Shown: positions 47,728-57,887 of the stretch, piece after piece
Numbering within the stretch: the stretch's first letter is position 1
Layout: each line of letters begins with the position of its first letter
NCBI GenBank assembly: GCA_003278225.1
Contig: QCGC01000001.1
Coordinates: 173,034-237,033, forward strand
Reading direction: 5' to 3'
Source: Prochlorococcus sp. AG-363-P01
GTDB taxonomy: Bacteria; Cyanobacteriota; Cyanobacteriia; PCC-6307; Cyanobiaceae
DNA length: 64,000 nucleotides
Position numbers and translations under genes: made by a program
Notes under the pieces: generated by a model
What the model was told of the DNA's origin: nothing
Databases searched by the model: none
Seen by the model: the letters and a program-made list of their open reading frames with translations, nothing else

Positions 47728-47822
47728 AGAGTGGGGAATACAGGGTTATCACACTTTATTGAATAATAGGTCGATAAATCAGTGTGTATTTAGCTACCCT
47801 GGAATAGGAAAAATAATGCTCA

Positions 47823-49619
47823 GTGATTGCAACGGATACAGAATCTAGCGAAACCGGAGGGAAAACCTTGTTCCCTTGTATTGCCAATGATTCGGAACGT
47901 ACGAAATTTGAACAATTTAAAGCTGATAGCAACTATTTAAAAGAACCTCTAGCAACAGAGCTTAAGAATAAATCAGATCATTTCACCAATGATGCTGTAC
48001 AGCTACTGAAATTCCATGGCAGCTATCAGCAGGACAATCGAGACAATCGGGCCAAAGGATCTAATAAAGACTGGCAAATGATGCTCAGGCTTCGTAGCCC
48101 TGGAGGAAGAATACCAGCAGCATTATTTGTCGCACTAGATGAACTCTCTGATCGACTTGGTAATGGCACTCTTAGGGCCACTACTAGGCAAGCATTTCAA
48201 ATGCATGGCATTAGAAAAGAAAATCTAAAAGAGGTAATCGGAACAATTGTTAAGTCAATGGGCTCAACACTTGCAGCATGTGGTGATATCAACCGCAATG
48301 TAATGGCTCCGGCAGCACCTTATGAAAATGGTGCCTATCCAGCATCACGCAAGTTGGCAAATGAAATTGCCAACTTGCTTACTCCTGTGGCAGCTGAAGG
48401 TTCCTATTTAGATCTGTGGGTAAATGGTGATCTTCAATACAGACTGCGCTCATCTAGGGCCGTAAAGAAAGCAAGAAAAAAACAAGAAGAAGGTGCTGTC
48501 TTTAGTGGAGACAAAAAAGAACCACTTTATGGATCTACTTATTTACCTCGCAAATTTAAATGCGCAGTAACAGTTCCAGGAGACAACTCAGTAGATCTCT
48601 TAACTCACGATATTGGTCTAGTCGCTTTCACTAAAGCTAATGGAGAGTTGAAAGGCTGCAATATCTATGTAGGAGGAGGTATGGGACGAACACACAACAA
48701 TGAAAAAACATTTGCAAGAACAGCCGATCCCCTAGGGTACGTTTCAGCAGAACACGTCCTTGAGTTGGTTCAATCAATATTGGCGCTGCAAAGAGACTAT
48801 GGAGATCGAAAGGCAAGAAGACACTCCCGCATGAAGTATCTTCTGAATGACATGGGGGTGAAGTGGTTTAAAGAAGAGCTGGCAAGTAAATACTTCACAA
48901 AAACTATCAAGCAGATACATAAGGAGCCAGAAAGCAAACTAGAGGACTATCTCGGTTGGCATCGCCAGTCAAAGGGTATATGGTTTGTAGGCATTCCACT
49001 CTTATCAGGCCGACTAAAGAATAATTTCAAGAAAGGTCTACGACAATTAGTAGAAAAACACCAAATTGAAATAAGGTTAACCCCTAATCAAGATATTTTA
49101 TTATGTAATATTGGCAATTATCAAAAAGCAAGTGTAAAAAAAGCACTTAAATCATTAGGAATTAATGAAACAAATAAAGTCAGGACAATAGAAACTCATG
49201 CTATTGCATGTCCTGCACTCCCATTGTGTGGACTTGCTATGACTGAAGCAGAACGAACATTACCAAATGTACTTAGCAGAATTAATAAGCTAATGCTAAA
49301 AGTAGGTATTAAGGAGACAATCCTAATAAGGATGACGGGCTGTCCAAATGGATGTGCAAGACCTTATATGGCTGAAATGGCTTTGGTTGGTAGTGGTGTC
49401 AACCAATATCAGCTCTGGCTAGGAGGAACCCCAAATCTGCAAAGACTGGCAAAGCCTTATCTTCAACGCATGTCAATAGATAAACTCGAGGCCACAATAA
49501 AGCCATTACTGATTAGCTGGAAAGAAGCCGGAGTAGGTATCAGCTTTGGTAATCACATAAAGAACTTAGGCGATCAAAAAGTTGTCTCCCTACTTGCAGA
49601 GGGAGAACATGCTCCATAG
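47823..49619 (+). CDS. sir: Ferredoxin-sulfite reductase
   Basis: Six-electron reduction of sulfite to sulfide in sulfur assimilation, using photosynthetic ferredoxin. 598 aa from a GTG. N-terminal FKADSNYLKEPL, LKFHGSYQQDNRDNR and the siroheme/sulfite arginine region RLRSPGGRIPAALF. The cluster cysteines are in ACPALPLCGLAMTEAER (C-x5-C) and TGCPNGCARPYMAEMALVG (C-x3-C). The catalytic lysines typical of SiR lie in the middle. Its last 46 bp overlap the convergent VanX-like gene. Nitrite reductase is similar but its neighbours do not suggest it. Confidence 0.95.
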   Translation: MIATDTESSETGGKTLFPCIANDSERTKFEQFKADSNYLKEPLATELKNKSDHFTNDAVQLLKFHGSYQQDNRDNRAKGSNKDWQMMLRLRSPGGRIPAALFVALDELSDRLGNGTLRATTRQAFQMHGIRKENLKEVIGTIVKSMGSTLAACGDINRNVMAPAAPYENGAYPASRKLANEIANLLTPVAAEGSYLDLWVNGDLQYRLRSSRAVKKARKKQEEGAVFSGDKKEPLYGSTYLPRKFKCAVTVPGDNSVDLLTHDIGLVAFTKANGELKGCNIYVGGGMGRTHNNEKTFARTADPLGYVSAEHVLELVQSILALQRDYGDRKARRHSRMKYLLNDMGVKWFKEELASKYFTKTIKQIHKEPESKLEDYLGWHRQSKGIWFVGIPLLSGRLKNNFKKGLRQLVEKHQIEIRLTPNQDILLCNIGNYQKASVKKALKSLGINETNKVRTIETHAIACPALPLCGLAMTEAERTLPNVLSRINKLMLKVGIKETILIRMTGCPNGCARPYMAEMALVGSGVNQYQLWLGGTPNLQRLAKPYLQRMSIDKLEATIKPLLISWKEAGVGISFGNHIKNLGDQKVVSLLAEGEHAP

Positions 49620-50329
49620 AAGGCCTCACGGACATTATTCTTCCATGCCCAAAGTTGATCTCCAAAACTAAAGTGCCACCACTCATTAGGATGTTGTATA
49701 AATCCAGCTTTAATCATCACATTGGCCAGAAATAGCCTTCTTTGATGCCATACATCAGCTTGAGAATCATGTCTTGCAGCAACTAAGTAATAGTCAGGTG
49801 AAGATATTGGTCCAATTTCATCAATATCCCCACCCATATCCAATAAATGTAGGTTGGAGTCAACAAAGGTTATATCGATTGCAGCACCAGTGCTATGAGG
49901 TGGAGGCATTGTTTCCTCTGAACATGGAGGGGCCCAAAATTTCTCAACCTCCTCAATAACTTCTCCTAAAGCAAACTTTTGACTTTGGTCATTAGGATCT
50001 ACCCCCCTTGCAATGCATTGCTGACTAATAGCATGTTCAACCATAAAGGCTTGAACTGATATTGGCCTCCAAGCATCAAAAATTGCAAGGGAAAATTCAG
50101 AGTTTTCTTTTGATAAATACTCCTGAGCAATCAGTAAGCGACGAACTACATCTTCTCTCAGTCTCCATGGATCCTCGAACTCACCGTAAGGAGCACCGAT
50201 TGAAAAATAAGGGTGTGGTTCCAAACAATAAAAAAAAGGTTGTAATTTGACTAGCTCCTCTCCACAATCGACAATAGGAATTTCATTCCATGGACGTTGC
50301 ACAACCACCACACCGGAAGGTTTGGACAT
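49574..50329 (-). CDS. M15 D-Ala-D-Ala dipeptidase, VanX-like
   Basis: Zinc peptidase that cleaves free D-alanyl-D-alanine or a similar wall-derived dipeptide. About 251 aa from the ATG at 50329 (the frame opens at 50404). Motifs: IFDAWRPISVQ, PPPHSTGAAIDITFVD with the zinc His and Asp, MGGDIDEIG, and the final NEWWHFSFGD. There is no signal peptide, so it is probably cytoplasmic, as VanX is. Vancomycin resistance is not implied; such genes serve wall-peptide recycling in cyanobacteria. Its tail is antisense to sir. Confidence 0.88.
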   Translation of the reverse strand: MSKPSGVVVVQRPWNEIPIVDCGEELVKLQPFFYCLEPHPYFSIGAPYGEFEDPWRLREDVVRRLLIAQEYLSKENSEFSLAIFDAWRPISVQAFMVEHAISQQCIARGVDPNDQSQKFALGEVIEEVEKFWAPPCSEETMPPPHSTGAAIDITFVDSNLHLLDMGGDIDEIGPISSPDYYLVAARHDSQADVWHQRRLFLANVMIKAGFIQHPNEWWHFSFGDQLWAWKNNVREAFYGACSPSASRETTF

Positions 50330-50601
50330 TGTAAGGGTATTTTTCCCACAGAACTTATACAAGTCTGTTGATTTTGAAAAAATATCTTTTAAAAACTCTT
50401 GCAATAATGTTGGAGTATCGTTATCTAATTAAATACTTTATATTAAGAAACATAGATGATCATTATTAGGATTCAATTTTGTCAATTGCTTTTAATAAAA
50501 TTGTATACACAACTCTAAGTTATTATCTTATTAGAACTCCTGTTGTCTACAAAGGAATTAAAAAATACAAATAATAAGATGAGCAACTAAATGCAGGCTC
50601 G

Positions 50602-53142
50602 TTAATTTAAATTAGCTTTATTATAAAGCTGTTCATAATGTTCATCCAGAATTCTTTTCAGAATTTGATTAGATCGTAGTTCAGGGTCAGTTTCTAAAAG
50701 GTGAATAGCTTCTTTACGAGCTTGATCAAGGACTTCCTTATCATCTATCAAACTAGCAAGGACAAAATCTGGTAGTCCTGATTGTTTTGTTCCTAGAACT
50801 TGCCCAGGCCCACGCAAATGCAAGTCAATTTCTGCAATTTCAAAACCATCATTAGTGTTAGTAAGAACATCTAATCTATATTTTGCCAATGAACTCTTAC
50901 TGTCATTAATAAGCAAGCAATAGGAGTTGTCAGCCCCCCTTCCCACTCGTCCTCTCAACTGATGCAATTGCGATAGGCCAAAACGATCTGCGTGATCTAT
51001 AATCATAACTGAAGCCTCTGGCACATCTACCCCTACTTCTATAACAGTAGTTGAGACAAGAATCTGACATTTACCTGAGATAAATTCATTAATAATTGAC
51101 TGTTTATCAGAGCTAGACATACGACCATGCAAAAGCCCTACTTGTAAGTCCGGGAAGACATCTTCTTTAAGTTGTTTATGAACTTGAATTGCTGAACGAA
51201 GATCAAGCTTTTCAGACTGTTCAACTAAAGGCAAAACAAAATATGCACGTTGACCTTGTGAAATTTTGTCCTTAATTAAAACATAAGCCTTGTCCCTATC
51301 TGAACTGGAAATGGTGCTTGTTAGAACAGGGCTTCGGTTGGGAGGTAATTCATCAATCTGACTAACATCCAAATCGCCATATAAGGAAAGTGCTAATGTT
51401 CTTGGAATGGGTGTAGCAGTCATACTTAAAAGATGAGGTTGTAGGCCTTTTGCCAACAATCGATTTCTCTGATGAACACCAAACCTGTGCTGTTCATCAA
51501 CAACAACAAGTCCTAATCTAAAAAATGAAACAGGATCTTCAATAAGAGCATGAGTCCCTACCAATATTTTTGTGGCTCCATTGCAGAGATCTGTCAAAAT
51601 TTGATGGCGGCGCTTTCCAGGGGTTGAACCAGTAAGTAGTTCAACATTTATGTGTAAAGGTAAAAGCCATTGACAAAGATTTCGATAATGCTGATTCGCT
51701 AATACTTCTGTCGGAGCCATCAATGCTCCTTGCCAACCTGATTGAACAGCATTCAGAAGCGCAGCTATTGCAACAACAGTCTTTCCACTACCAACATCAC
51801 CCTGAAGTAGACGTGACATAGGGCTAGTTTTAGTAAGATCAGATTCAATCTCTGCTAAAACACGAGATTGTGCATTTGTTAGTGAGTAGGGCAATAACTC
51901 AAGGAAACTTCCCACCAATCCACCACGTTGAAGAAAATTTTTCAAGGGTGGTGCAGCGTTTTTTTTAAGCTCAGAGCGTCTACGCAATAAGCCTAATTGC
52001 AAAAATAAAAACTCATCAAATACCAATCTTCGTCTTGCTGATTGAAGAGATTCCTGGCTAAATGGCCTATGTATTGCTGTAATTGCATCACTAATATTAG
52101 GTAGAGAGAGAGAATTTAATCTTTCAGCAGTAAGAGGATCTGGCCAATTAGAAGTTAGGGGTAAAACACAATCTACAAGATCTCTAAATTTCTCTGCAGA
52201 AATACCCTCAGTTAGAGAATAGATAGGTAATAGCCTTCCAATAACCTTGGATTTTAGTGGCATATTTTTTGTTTCCATAACTTCTATATAAGGGTCCTTA
52301 AATGTTTTCCCATATTGACCCTCCTTTACAATTCCGCTTACTGCAACTATTGTGCCTGGAGGGAACTTCCTAGCCTGAGTCTGCAAATAGGAACTGTTAG
52401 AGAATCGTCTTCCTGCCAAGAATCGTGTGACCTTTAAGCGCCCCGTTCCATCATGAATATGTAATTCGAGTATTGAAAGATTTGGATTACGTGGACTTTT
52501 AAAGGCATAACATTTTCTCACTTCTGCTATTAAGGATGCAGGGTTACCTGCAACAAGGTTATCTATAGATTGTAAGGAGGTATAATCTACATAATCTCTC
52601 GGAAAATGGTGCAGAAGGTCTTTAATTAAAAAGATTCCCAACACAGATAATCTATCAGTAATTTTTTTCCCTATTCCATTGATTTGTGAAACTGAACTAT
52701 CAAGAGTATATTTAGTTTTTGATTTTAAAAGTAGCGAAGTATTATTTGTAGCTGTATCCTCATACCTTAAAGTGGTCTTTTTATTCTGGCCAGTTGAACA
52801 AAATTCTTTATTGATGCTTTGTAGTAATTGCCTTGTTCTAATAACAAGTCTCTGCTTAAAAGAATCTGAAAGTTGTGGGTATTCTAAAAACTCTGAAGAC
52901 AAATCAATCAAACGTGTGAATATTTTATTGTTCTCTTTTAAAAAAGGCTCTCTTATTAATTCACGAGCCATAAAAGAGTGGAATCGTTCTTGTCTGCCTA
53001 ATAAATTCCTAAAGCCACCTTCAGCCTCTATAGAACATGCTTGCTGCAATGGCCTTAGCCACTTCTGCAGATGAGTCTGCTGTTCCTGAGTTAATTTTTT
53101 TTGGAATGGATTGTCGATTTTTCCTGAGGTCTTTCCCACCAA
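50602..53142 (-). CDS. recG: ATP-dependent DNA helicase RecG
   Basis: Helicase that remodels stalled forks and Holliday junctions. The order is a picocyanobacterial N-terminal extension (to ~160), the wedge OB-fold (LVAGNPASLIAEVRKCYAFK to VSGIVKEGQYGKTFKDPY), then the helicase: GDVGSGKTVVAIAAL (I), VVVDEQHRFGV (II), SMTATPIPRTLALSLYGDL (III), VSTTVIEVGVDVPEASVM and LRGRVGRGADNSYCLL (VI). Its TTG/GTG start overlaps the upstream 418-aa gene by about 52 bp. The N-terminal part of 846 aa is longer than E. coli RecG by about 150 residues. Confidence 0.95.
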   Translation of the reverse strand: MVGKTSGKIDNPFQKKLTQEQQTHLQKWLRPLQQACSIEAEGGFRNLLGRQERFHSFMARELIREPFLKENNKIFTRLIDLSSEFLEYPQLSDSFKQRLVIRTRQLLQSINKEFCSTGQNKKTTLRYEDTATNNTSLLLKSKTKYTLDSSVSQINGIGKKITDRLSVLGIFLIKDLLHHFPRDYVDYTSLQSIDNLVAGNPASLIAEVRKCYAFKSPRNPNLSILELHIHDGTGRLKVTRFLAGRRFSNSSYLQTQARKFPPGTIVAVSGIVKEGQYGKTFKDPYIEVMETKNMPLKSKVIGRLLPIYSLTEGISAEKFRDLVDCVLPLTSNWPDPLTAERLNSLSLPNISDAITAIHRPFSQESLQSARRRLVFDEFLFLQLGLLRRRSELKKNAAPPLKNFLQRGGLVGSFLELLPYSLTNAQSRVLAEIESDLTKTSPMSRLLQGDVGSGKTVVAIAALLNAVQSGWQGALMAPTEVLANQHYRNLCQWLLPLHINVELLTGSTPGKRRHQILTDLCNGATKILVGTHALIEDPVSFFRLGLVVVDEQHRFGVHQRNRLLAKGLQPHLLSMTATPIPRTLALSLYGDLDVSQIDELPPNRSPVLTSTISSSDRDKAYVLIKDKISQGQRAYFVLPLVEQSEKLDLRSAIQVHKQLKEDVFPDLQVGLLHGRMSSSDKQSIINEFISGKCQILVSTTVIEVGVDVPEASVMIIDHADRFGLSQLHQLRGRVGRGADNSYCLLINDSKSSLAKYRLDVLTNTNDGFEIAEIDLHLRGPGQVLGTKQSGLPDFVLASLIDDKEVLDQARKEAIHLLETDPELRSNQILKRILDEHYEQLYNKANLN

Positions 53143-54347
53143 CTTTGATGGATCTCGTTAACTAATGACCGACCCTGCCAATATCGATATTGCTTCACCA
53201 TTTTTATAATCATTTTGTAATATGTTCTCAACTCTGCTCGACACTTTCTTAATCGAGGATTATTAAATTCTAATTCAGAAGCTCGTATAAGGATGCAAAT
53301 AAGATCTAAAGTTTCAGAAAATGGTGATGAATTAGTAGGGAGATTAATCTTAAGAAGGTTCGCATCAGAATATTGGGTACTCATCTGCCCTGAAATAACT
53401 GCATCTAAAATAGTTAGAGGTACAATAGAATTTAACAGTCCTTGTTTTAATAATTCAAGATTAATTGCTTGGGAAAGGTTGCGAAGCCTGTGCGATAAAG
53501 CAATATCAAAAATAGTTATCCATTTTATTAGTTCTTCAGGGTCTTCAGGAAAAAATAATTCTTCATTCGTATTTAGCTGTTTATTCGAATCAGAATTAGT
53601 TTCTGAAGGATCATCAGAGGAATGATTCCGCGTTTTCGCGCCTTGAAGGACATGACTTGCCATAGAAAAAAACGATTTTAAAAAATCAATTTTTTCTTTA
53701 TTAGAGTCTTTATAGTTTAATGATCCTTCAGAACCTGCTGAAATATCAGAGGGTATGTGATTAGATCTTTCAGTTAAATCATTATTTGGCTCAGGAATCG
53801 ATTGAAGCTCTTTACGATCTGCGTTAGGTTTTAGATCTTCTTCTAAATCTTCATGGGTAAACCATCCATCAATTTGTGGAGGGTTTTCAATCTGAGGGTT
53901 TACATAAAGATGAATATCGTGATCATAATTTTGTTCTTCTTGGTAATCATTATTTATTTGATTGGAATCATTTAATGCACTTATAATTTGTTTGTTAGTG
54001 TTTTCGAGCATAATTTTATTCTCTTCTTCTAATTGCCTCCCAAGGGCAATTAGCTGCTCTACAGTAAGGACAGAACTACATCTTGCCACTAATTCGTCAA
54101 TGATATAAGGGCAATTTTTAAAGGAATCCTTAGAAATGTGTTCGAAAGAATTACTACTCCTTTCAGTTATCAAGCTGATTACAGAAGTCCTAACTGAATT
54201 TAAAAGTATTGATCTAAGTTCTTGTAAATAGAGTGCATAGATACGGTATAAATTAGGCGATAATTTTTGGCATTGAAGCTTTAAAAGCTCTAACTGCTTA
54301 GCTGCATCAATTCCAGTAGATTTCTTGCCTTTAGAATTCAAAATCAA
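53091..54347 (-). CDS. Acidic protein of unknown function between tsf and recG
   Basis: 418 aa from a TTG that shares bases with the tsf stop. Residues 15-120 are helical ([26 protein letters not shown]) and residues 290-410 again helical and basic at the end ([23 protein letters not shown]). The middle (about 130-240) is a long disordered, Glu/Asp/Asn/Ser-rich segment. I recognise no family or catalytic motif. It overlaps tsf by 4 bp and recG by ~52 bp, so it is translated together with both. Its role is not predictable. Confidence 0.6.
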   Translation of the reverse strand: MILNSKGKKSTGIDAAKQLELLKLQCQKLSPNLYRIYALYLQELRSILLNSVRTSVISLITERSSNSFEHISKDSFKNCPYIIDELVARCSSVLTVEQLIALGRQLEEENKIMLENTNKQIISALNDSNQINNDYQEEQNYDHDIHLYVNPQIENPPQIDGWFTHEDLEEDLKPNADRKELQSIPEPNNDLTERSNHIPSDISAGSEGSLNYKDSNKEKIDFLKSFFSMASHVLQGAKTRNHSSDDPSETNSDSNKQLNTNEELFFPEDPEELIKWITIFDIALSHRLRNLSQAINLELLKQGLLNSIVPLTILDAVISGQMSTQYSDANLLKINLPTNSSPFSETLDLICILIRASELEFNNPRLRKCRAELRTYYKMIIKMVKQYRYWQGRSLVNEIHQSWWERPQEKSTIHSKKN

Positions 54348-54997
54348 CTTGCAGACATTGAGGCAACTTCTTCAGCAAAATCTTGTTTTTTAATCTCTAT
54401 TCCTTCACCTAGAATATATTTTGTAAATCGTCGAACTTGTACATTCTCCCCTGTTTGTCCTGACACCTGCTTAACTAAATCAGAAACAGTCATATTACTA
54501 TCTTTAATATAAGGTTGTTCCATTAAAGCAAGCTCCTTTAACCTCTTACCTATTCTTCCTTCAACTATTTTCTCCTTAATTTGATCAGGTTTACCTGCAA
54601 GGTCATCTCTTCCCATTTCAATTAATTTTTCATTTTTTACAACATCTTCAGGGATCTGATTCGTATTGACAAATTCAACATTTGGACAAGCAGCTATTTG
54701 CATAGCAACGTCTTTCAAAAGGCCTTGAAAGAGATCACCACGAGCCACAAAGTCCGTTTCGCAATTTATTTCCACAAGCACACCAATACGAGATCCTGTA
54801 TGAATGTAAGAGCCAACAGCACCTTCCGCAGCAAGTCTACTTGTCTTTTTCTCTGCACTTGCAATACCTTTTTGCCTTAACCACTCAATTGACTTAGTCA
54901 TATCGCCCTCATTTTCAAGAAGAGCCTTTTTGCAGTCCATCATGCCTGCACCTGTTTTATCGCGCAATTCTTTAACGACTTTGGCTGAGACGTCAGG
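54344..54997 (-). CDS. tsf: Elongation factor Ts
   Basis: Nucleotide exchange factor for EF-Tu. [30 protein letters not shown] at the N-terminus is the family hallmark, followed by [30 protein letters not shown] and the TDFV motif that contacts EF-Tu. 218 aa from the ATG at 54997; the frame continues to 55060 but [12 protein letters not shown] is the usual start. It follows rpsB by 86 bp, the common bacterial order. Confidence 0.97.
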   Translation of the reverse strand, partial: PDVSAKVVKELRDKTGAGMMDCKKALLENEGDMTKSIEWLRQKGIASAEKKTSRLAAEGAVGSYIHTGSRIGVLVEINCETDFVARGDLFQGLLKDVAMQIAACPNVEFVNTNQIPEDVVKNEKLIEMGRDDLAGKPDQIKEKIVEGRIGKRLKELALMEQPYIKDSNMTVSDLVKQVSGQTGENVQVRRFTKYILGEGIEIKKQDFAEEVASMSAS

Positions 54998-55083
54998 CAT
55001 TGGATTAGAAAAAGAGGATGGTTTTGATACTACCGATTTTGATTCGGTAGTGAAATTCAATGGAGAGATGAAGAGGTTTCAGC

Positions 55084-55794
55084 TTACGCTTCATCTCCAC
55101 GTCGATTATTAGAGCCATGACGGCCTTCATTTATTGCCTCAGCCAACCTTCCAAGAACAAGCTGTACTGATCTAACAGCATCGTCATTACAAGGTATAGG
55201 AACTTCACATAAATCAGGGTCGCAATTTGTATCAAGCATTGATACAAGCGGGATATCCAACTTCCGTGCCTCTAAAACAGCATTTGTTTCCCTTCGTTGA
55301 TCTACTAGAACAACAACATCGGGGAGTCTTCTCATACCTTTTAGACCACCAAGATATTTTTGAAGTCTTTCCAATTCTCTACGTAGAACTGCAGCCTCTT
55401 TCTTTGGCCTCATTGCAATTGCTCCGCTTGATTCCATCCGCTCAAGATCCTTTAATCGATCTATTCGCGCTTTCATAGTGGTCCAATTTGTAAGCATCCC
55501 TCCTAACCAGCGCTGATTAACATAAGCAGCTCCACATCTAGTTGCCTCCATAGCAACCACTTCAGAAGCTTGTTTTTTTGTACCTACAAATAAAAAGCGT
55601 TTTCCACTCTTTGCAGCATTCCTAGTCCATTTATACGCATTGTTCATGCATACAGCTGTCTTGACTAGATCAATTATGTGAACCCCATTTCTCGCACAAT
55701 AGATGTAGCGAGACATTTTCGGATTCCATCTTCTTGTCTGGTGCCCAAAGTGAGCACCAGCTTCCATCATCTCTGAGAGAGTTACAACAGCCAT
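55084..55794 (-). CDS. rpsB: 30S ribosomal protein S2
   Basis: Small-subunit protein; 236 aa from the ATG at 55794. [57 protein letters not shown] and [22 protein letters not shown] are all typical. Upstream frame to 55848 is not used. It is the first gene of rpsB-tsf. The leader of ~140 bp before it may carry the S2 autoregulatory structure found in other bacteria; I could not identify it by eye. Confidence 0.97.
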   Translation of the reverse strand: MAVVTLSEMMEAGAHFGHQTRRWNPKMSRYIYCARNGVHIIDLVKTAVCMNNAYKWTRNAAKSGKRFLFVGTKKQASEVVAMEATRCGAAYVNQRWLGGMLTNWTTMKARIDRLKDLERMESSGAIAMRPKKEAAVLRRELERLQKYLGGLKGMRRLPDVVVLVDQRRETNAVLEARKLDIPLVSMLDTNCDPDLCEVPIPCNDDAVRSVQLVLGRLAEAINEGRHGSNNRRGDEA

Positions 55795-55934
55795 GTTTTT
55801 TTTGGGGTTTCGGGTTGGCCTCCACCTGACAGGGATGCATCTGTTCAAGCAAAAGGCTTGAAGGAACAGGCATCACCCGAAACAGACAGGTGTGCGTTTT
55901 TAATTTACCTTTCTAATTTATCAAATAACCCTTT

Positions 55935-56864
55935 TCATTTACCAATCAAAGAAGCTTCCCGATAGAGTTCTCTGACACAAATCCGATTTAAAGGAATACG
56001 TAAGAGCTCCATTGCCAACCTTGGAAAACCATGCCGAATCAAAAAAGACAGCAATGGTCTAAGGCTTCTCTCGTTAAGAGTTCCGCCTAGGGTTAGCGTT
56101 TCCCAAAGTAATAAATGGAACAAAGTAAATTGAATAATAAAACGTACTCTCAGTGTGGGATGTTTTCTGAAAAACATTAATCCCATCTTAGCTCTTTCAC
56201 GTTCAACTCTTATCAGATTTGGTATCTGTTCCAGCGTTAAAGGCGGGTGCCAATGATATCCAATAGCTTTTGGACAATTAAAAAGTTTAACTCCCATATT
56301 TCGCAACCTTTCTCCTAATTCCAAATCCTCCCAACCATATAAAAAGAAGTTAATATCAAATAAACCTGCCATGCACAAAAGCCTCTTATCAATTGCAACA
56401 TTGCCCGTCGCAAAATACGCCCAAGATATATCACTAATCTTATAAGGTTCTGAAGTTGGATCTACAAAATTATTTGTGTTAATAACAGCTCCATATGTAA
56501 AGCAAAATCGGTTCCCTAATTGCTCCCATGCCTTATGCAAAGTCTTTGCATGAGAAGTCAAGAAAGATTTAGTAACTACTAGATCACTATCAATAAATAC
56601 AATTACATCTCCAATAGAATAATCAACTCCGGTATTACGTCCTTTAGCTGGTCCTCCATGTGTCTGCTCTATTAAACGAATATGTGGGAAATAAGATGCA
56701 TTTTCCTTGAGCCAAGCAGTCGTGCCATCTGTAGAACCATCATCTACGACTATTACCTCAAAGCCTTCTATTAATTTGTCGAGGTATTGATCCTCAAGAG
56801 AGAGAAGACACTTCTTAAGTATTGGAAGCCGATTATAAGTAGGAATTACTACGCTTATAAACAC
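55935..56864 (-). CDS. Family 2 glycosyltransferase
   Basis: 309 aa from a GTG. The GT-A start is VSVVIPTYNRLPILKKCL-like (FISVVIPTYNR), with VIVVDDGSTDGTTAWL, GGPAKGRNTGVDYSIGD and the metal-binding DxD in FIDSDLVVT. The galactosyltransferase-type C-part has FLYGWEDLELGERLRNMGVKLF. It would add a sugar to an envelope polysaccharide or LPS. Sugar and acceptor are unknown. It lies between the rpsB leader and a 51-aa basic gene, all on the minus strand. Confidence 0.88.
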   Translation of the reverse strand: MFISVVIPTYNRLPILKKCLLSLEDQYLDKLIEGFEVIVVDDGSTDGTTAWLKENASYFPHIRLIEQTHGGPAKGRNTGVDYSIGDVIVFIDSDLVVTKSFLTSHAKTLHKAWEQLGNRFCFTYGAVINTNNFVDPTSEPYKISDISWAYFATGNVAIDKRLLCMAGLFDINFFLYGWEDLELGERLRNMGVKLFNCPKAIGYHWHPPLTLEQIPNLIRVERERAKMGLMFFRKHPTLRVRFIIQFTLFHLLLWETLTLGGTLNERSLRPLLSFLIRHGFPRLAMELLRIPLNRICVRELYREASLIGK

Positions 56865-56956
56865 CCTAAATTAGCAATTTTAAAAGTTAACACTTTATAT
56901 AAAAGTAGGGAACTAAAAGAAGAGTATTTAATTTTATTGAAAAAATCCCAAGTAAA

Positions 56957-57112
56957 TTAATCTGCTGCTCCACCATTGTTAGCTGTGCCAGTAACGCCAT
57001 TCCCTGCTCCTTCACCTCGACCATCGTTACGAAGCTTACGCTTCTTAAATTTGCGTGCATAGGCACGGTTGCGTTCCTGCTTTTCCTTTTTGAGGTTCCT
57101 ACGTTTTGCCAT
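56957..57112 (-). CDS. 51-aa basic peptide with glycine-rich tail
   Basis: A short ATG-to-TAA frame. Residues 1-29 are strongly basic and helical (MAKRRNLKKEKQERNRAYAR then KFKKRKLRND), followed by a Gly/Ala/Asn-rich tail ending in Asp. The basic part resembles RNA- or ribosome-binding small proteins. A longer frame of 80 codons in another register (56887-57129) covers the same DNA but reads as a shadow. Function is unknown; the composition, amphipathic basic helix and tidy fit between two genes argue that it is real. Confidence 0.6.
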   Translation of the reverse strand: MAKRRNLKKEKQERNRAYARKFKKRKLRNDGRGEGAGNGVTGTANNGGAAD

Positions 57113-57149
57113 GTCATATTGAATATCAATCTAATGATATCAATTGACC

Positions 57150-57887
57150 CTATTCAGAAGAGTGAATCAATCTTCCATCTTCCATTTTTAGAAGACGGTC
57201 AGCTACATCCAGAATTCTCGGGTCATGAGTGACCATCAAAACTGAACAGGACTGCTCTAAAGCCAACTTTCTTAGTAGATCAACAATTTCTCTGCCAGTT
57301 ACGCTGTCAAGAGCAGCTGTGGGTTCGTCAGCTAGTAAAAGTTTTGGTTGTGCTGCTAAGGCTCTAGCAATAGCGACTCGCTGTTTCTGACCTCCAGAAA
57401 GATCGTGAGGCAATTTGCTCATCTGATCTTCAAGTCCAACAGCGCATAGCCATTGTCTAGCTTTGTGACGACGAGCCTGATAAGAGAGACCTTGAATCAA
57501 ATCGGCCCCCATCTGAACATTTTGTTCGGCTGTTAAACAACGCAATAAATTGTGACCTTGAAATATCATGCCTATTTGACGCCTAAGCTTTTGACGCGTT
57601 TTCCGAACAGAACCATTAAGTTGACAACCAAAAACAGAAAGTCTTCCTTGTTGGATCTTACGCAGTGCTCCAATAAGAGTTAATAAGGTCGTCTTACCAC
57701 AACCAGAAGGGCCTGTCAGTAAAACAACCTCACCAGGGTTAATTCTCATAGAAATTGAATTAAGCACTTGACGTTTCATAGAACCTTTCCCAAACCAATG
57801 GGAAAGGTTTTCAATGTTTATAGAGGGATTGGCTCCTAAATGAGAAGTCTGACGAACAATATTTCCAATAGAAGAAAGATTTGTCAT
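57150..57887 (-). CDS. devA: ABC exporter ATPase, DevA-like
   Basis: A 245-aa MacB/LolD-type ATPase. Walker A GPSGCGKTTLL, Q-loop IFQGHNLL, signature LSGGQKQRVAIARAL, Walker B LLLADEPTAALD and switch MVTHDPRILDVADRLLKMEDGRL. It starts on the base where devC stops. With devC and devB it forms a DevBCA-type tripartite exporter, named for heterocyst glycolipid export in Anabaena. Heterocysts do not exist here, so the cargo is different and unknown. Confidence 0.9.
   Translation of the reverse strand: MTNLSSIGNIVRQTSHLGANPSINIENLSHWFGKGSMKRQVLNSISMRINPGEVVLLTGPSGCGKTTLLTLIGALRKIQQGRLSVFGCQLNGSVRKTRQKLRRQIGMIFQGHNLLRCLTAEQNVQMGADLIQGLSYQARRHKARQWLCAVGLEDQMSKLPHDLSGGQKQRVAIARALAAQPKLLLADEPTAALDSVTGREIVDLLRKLALEQSCSVLMVTHDPRILDVADRLLKMEDGRLIHSSE

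Noticed and set aside
47784..47797. NtcA-like site GTG-N8-TAC before sir
   Set aside because: It departs from GTA-N8-TAC and lies too close to the GTG start to leave room for a -10 box and leader.
56887..57129. 80-aa minus-strand frame near the GT2 gene
   Set aside because: The 51-aa basic peptide in another register of the same strand has better composition; this one is a shadow.
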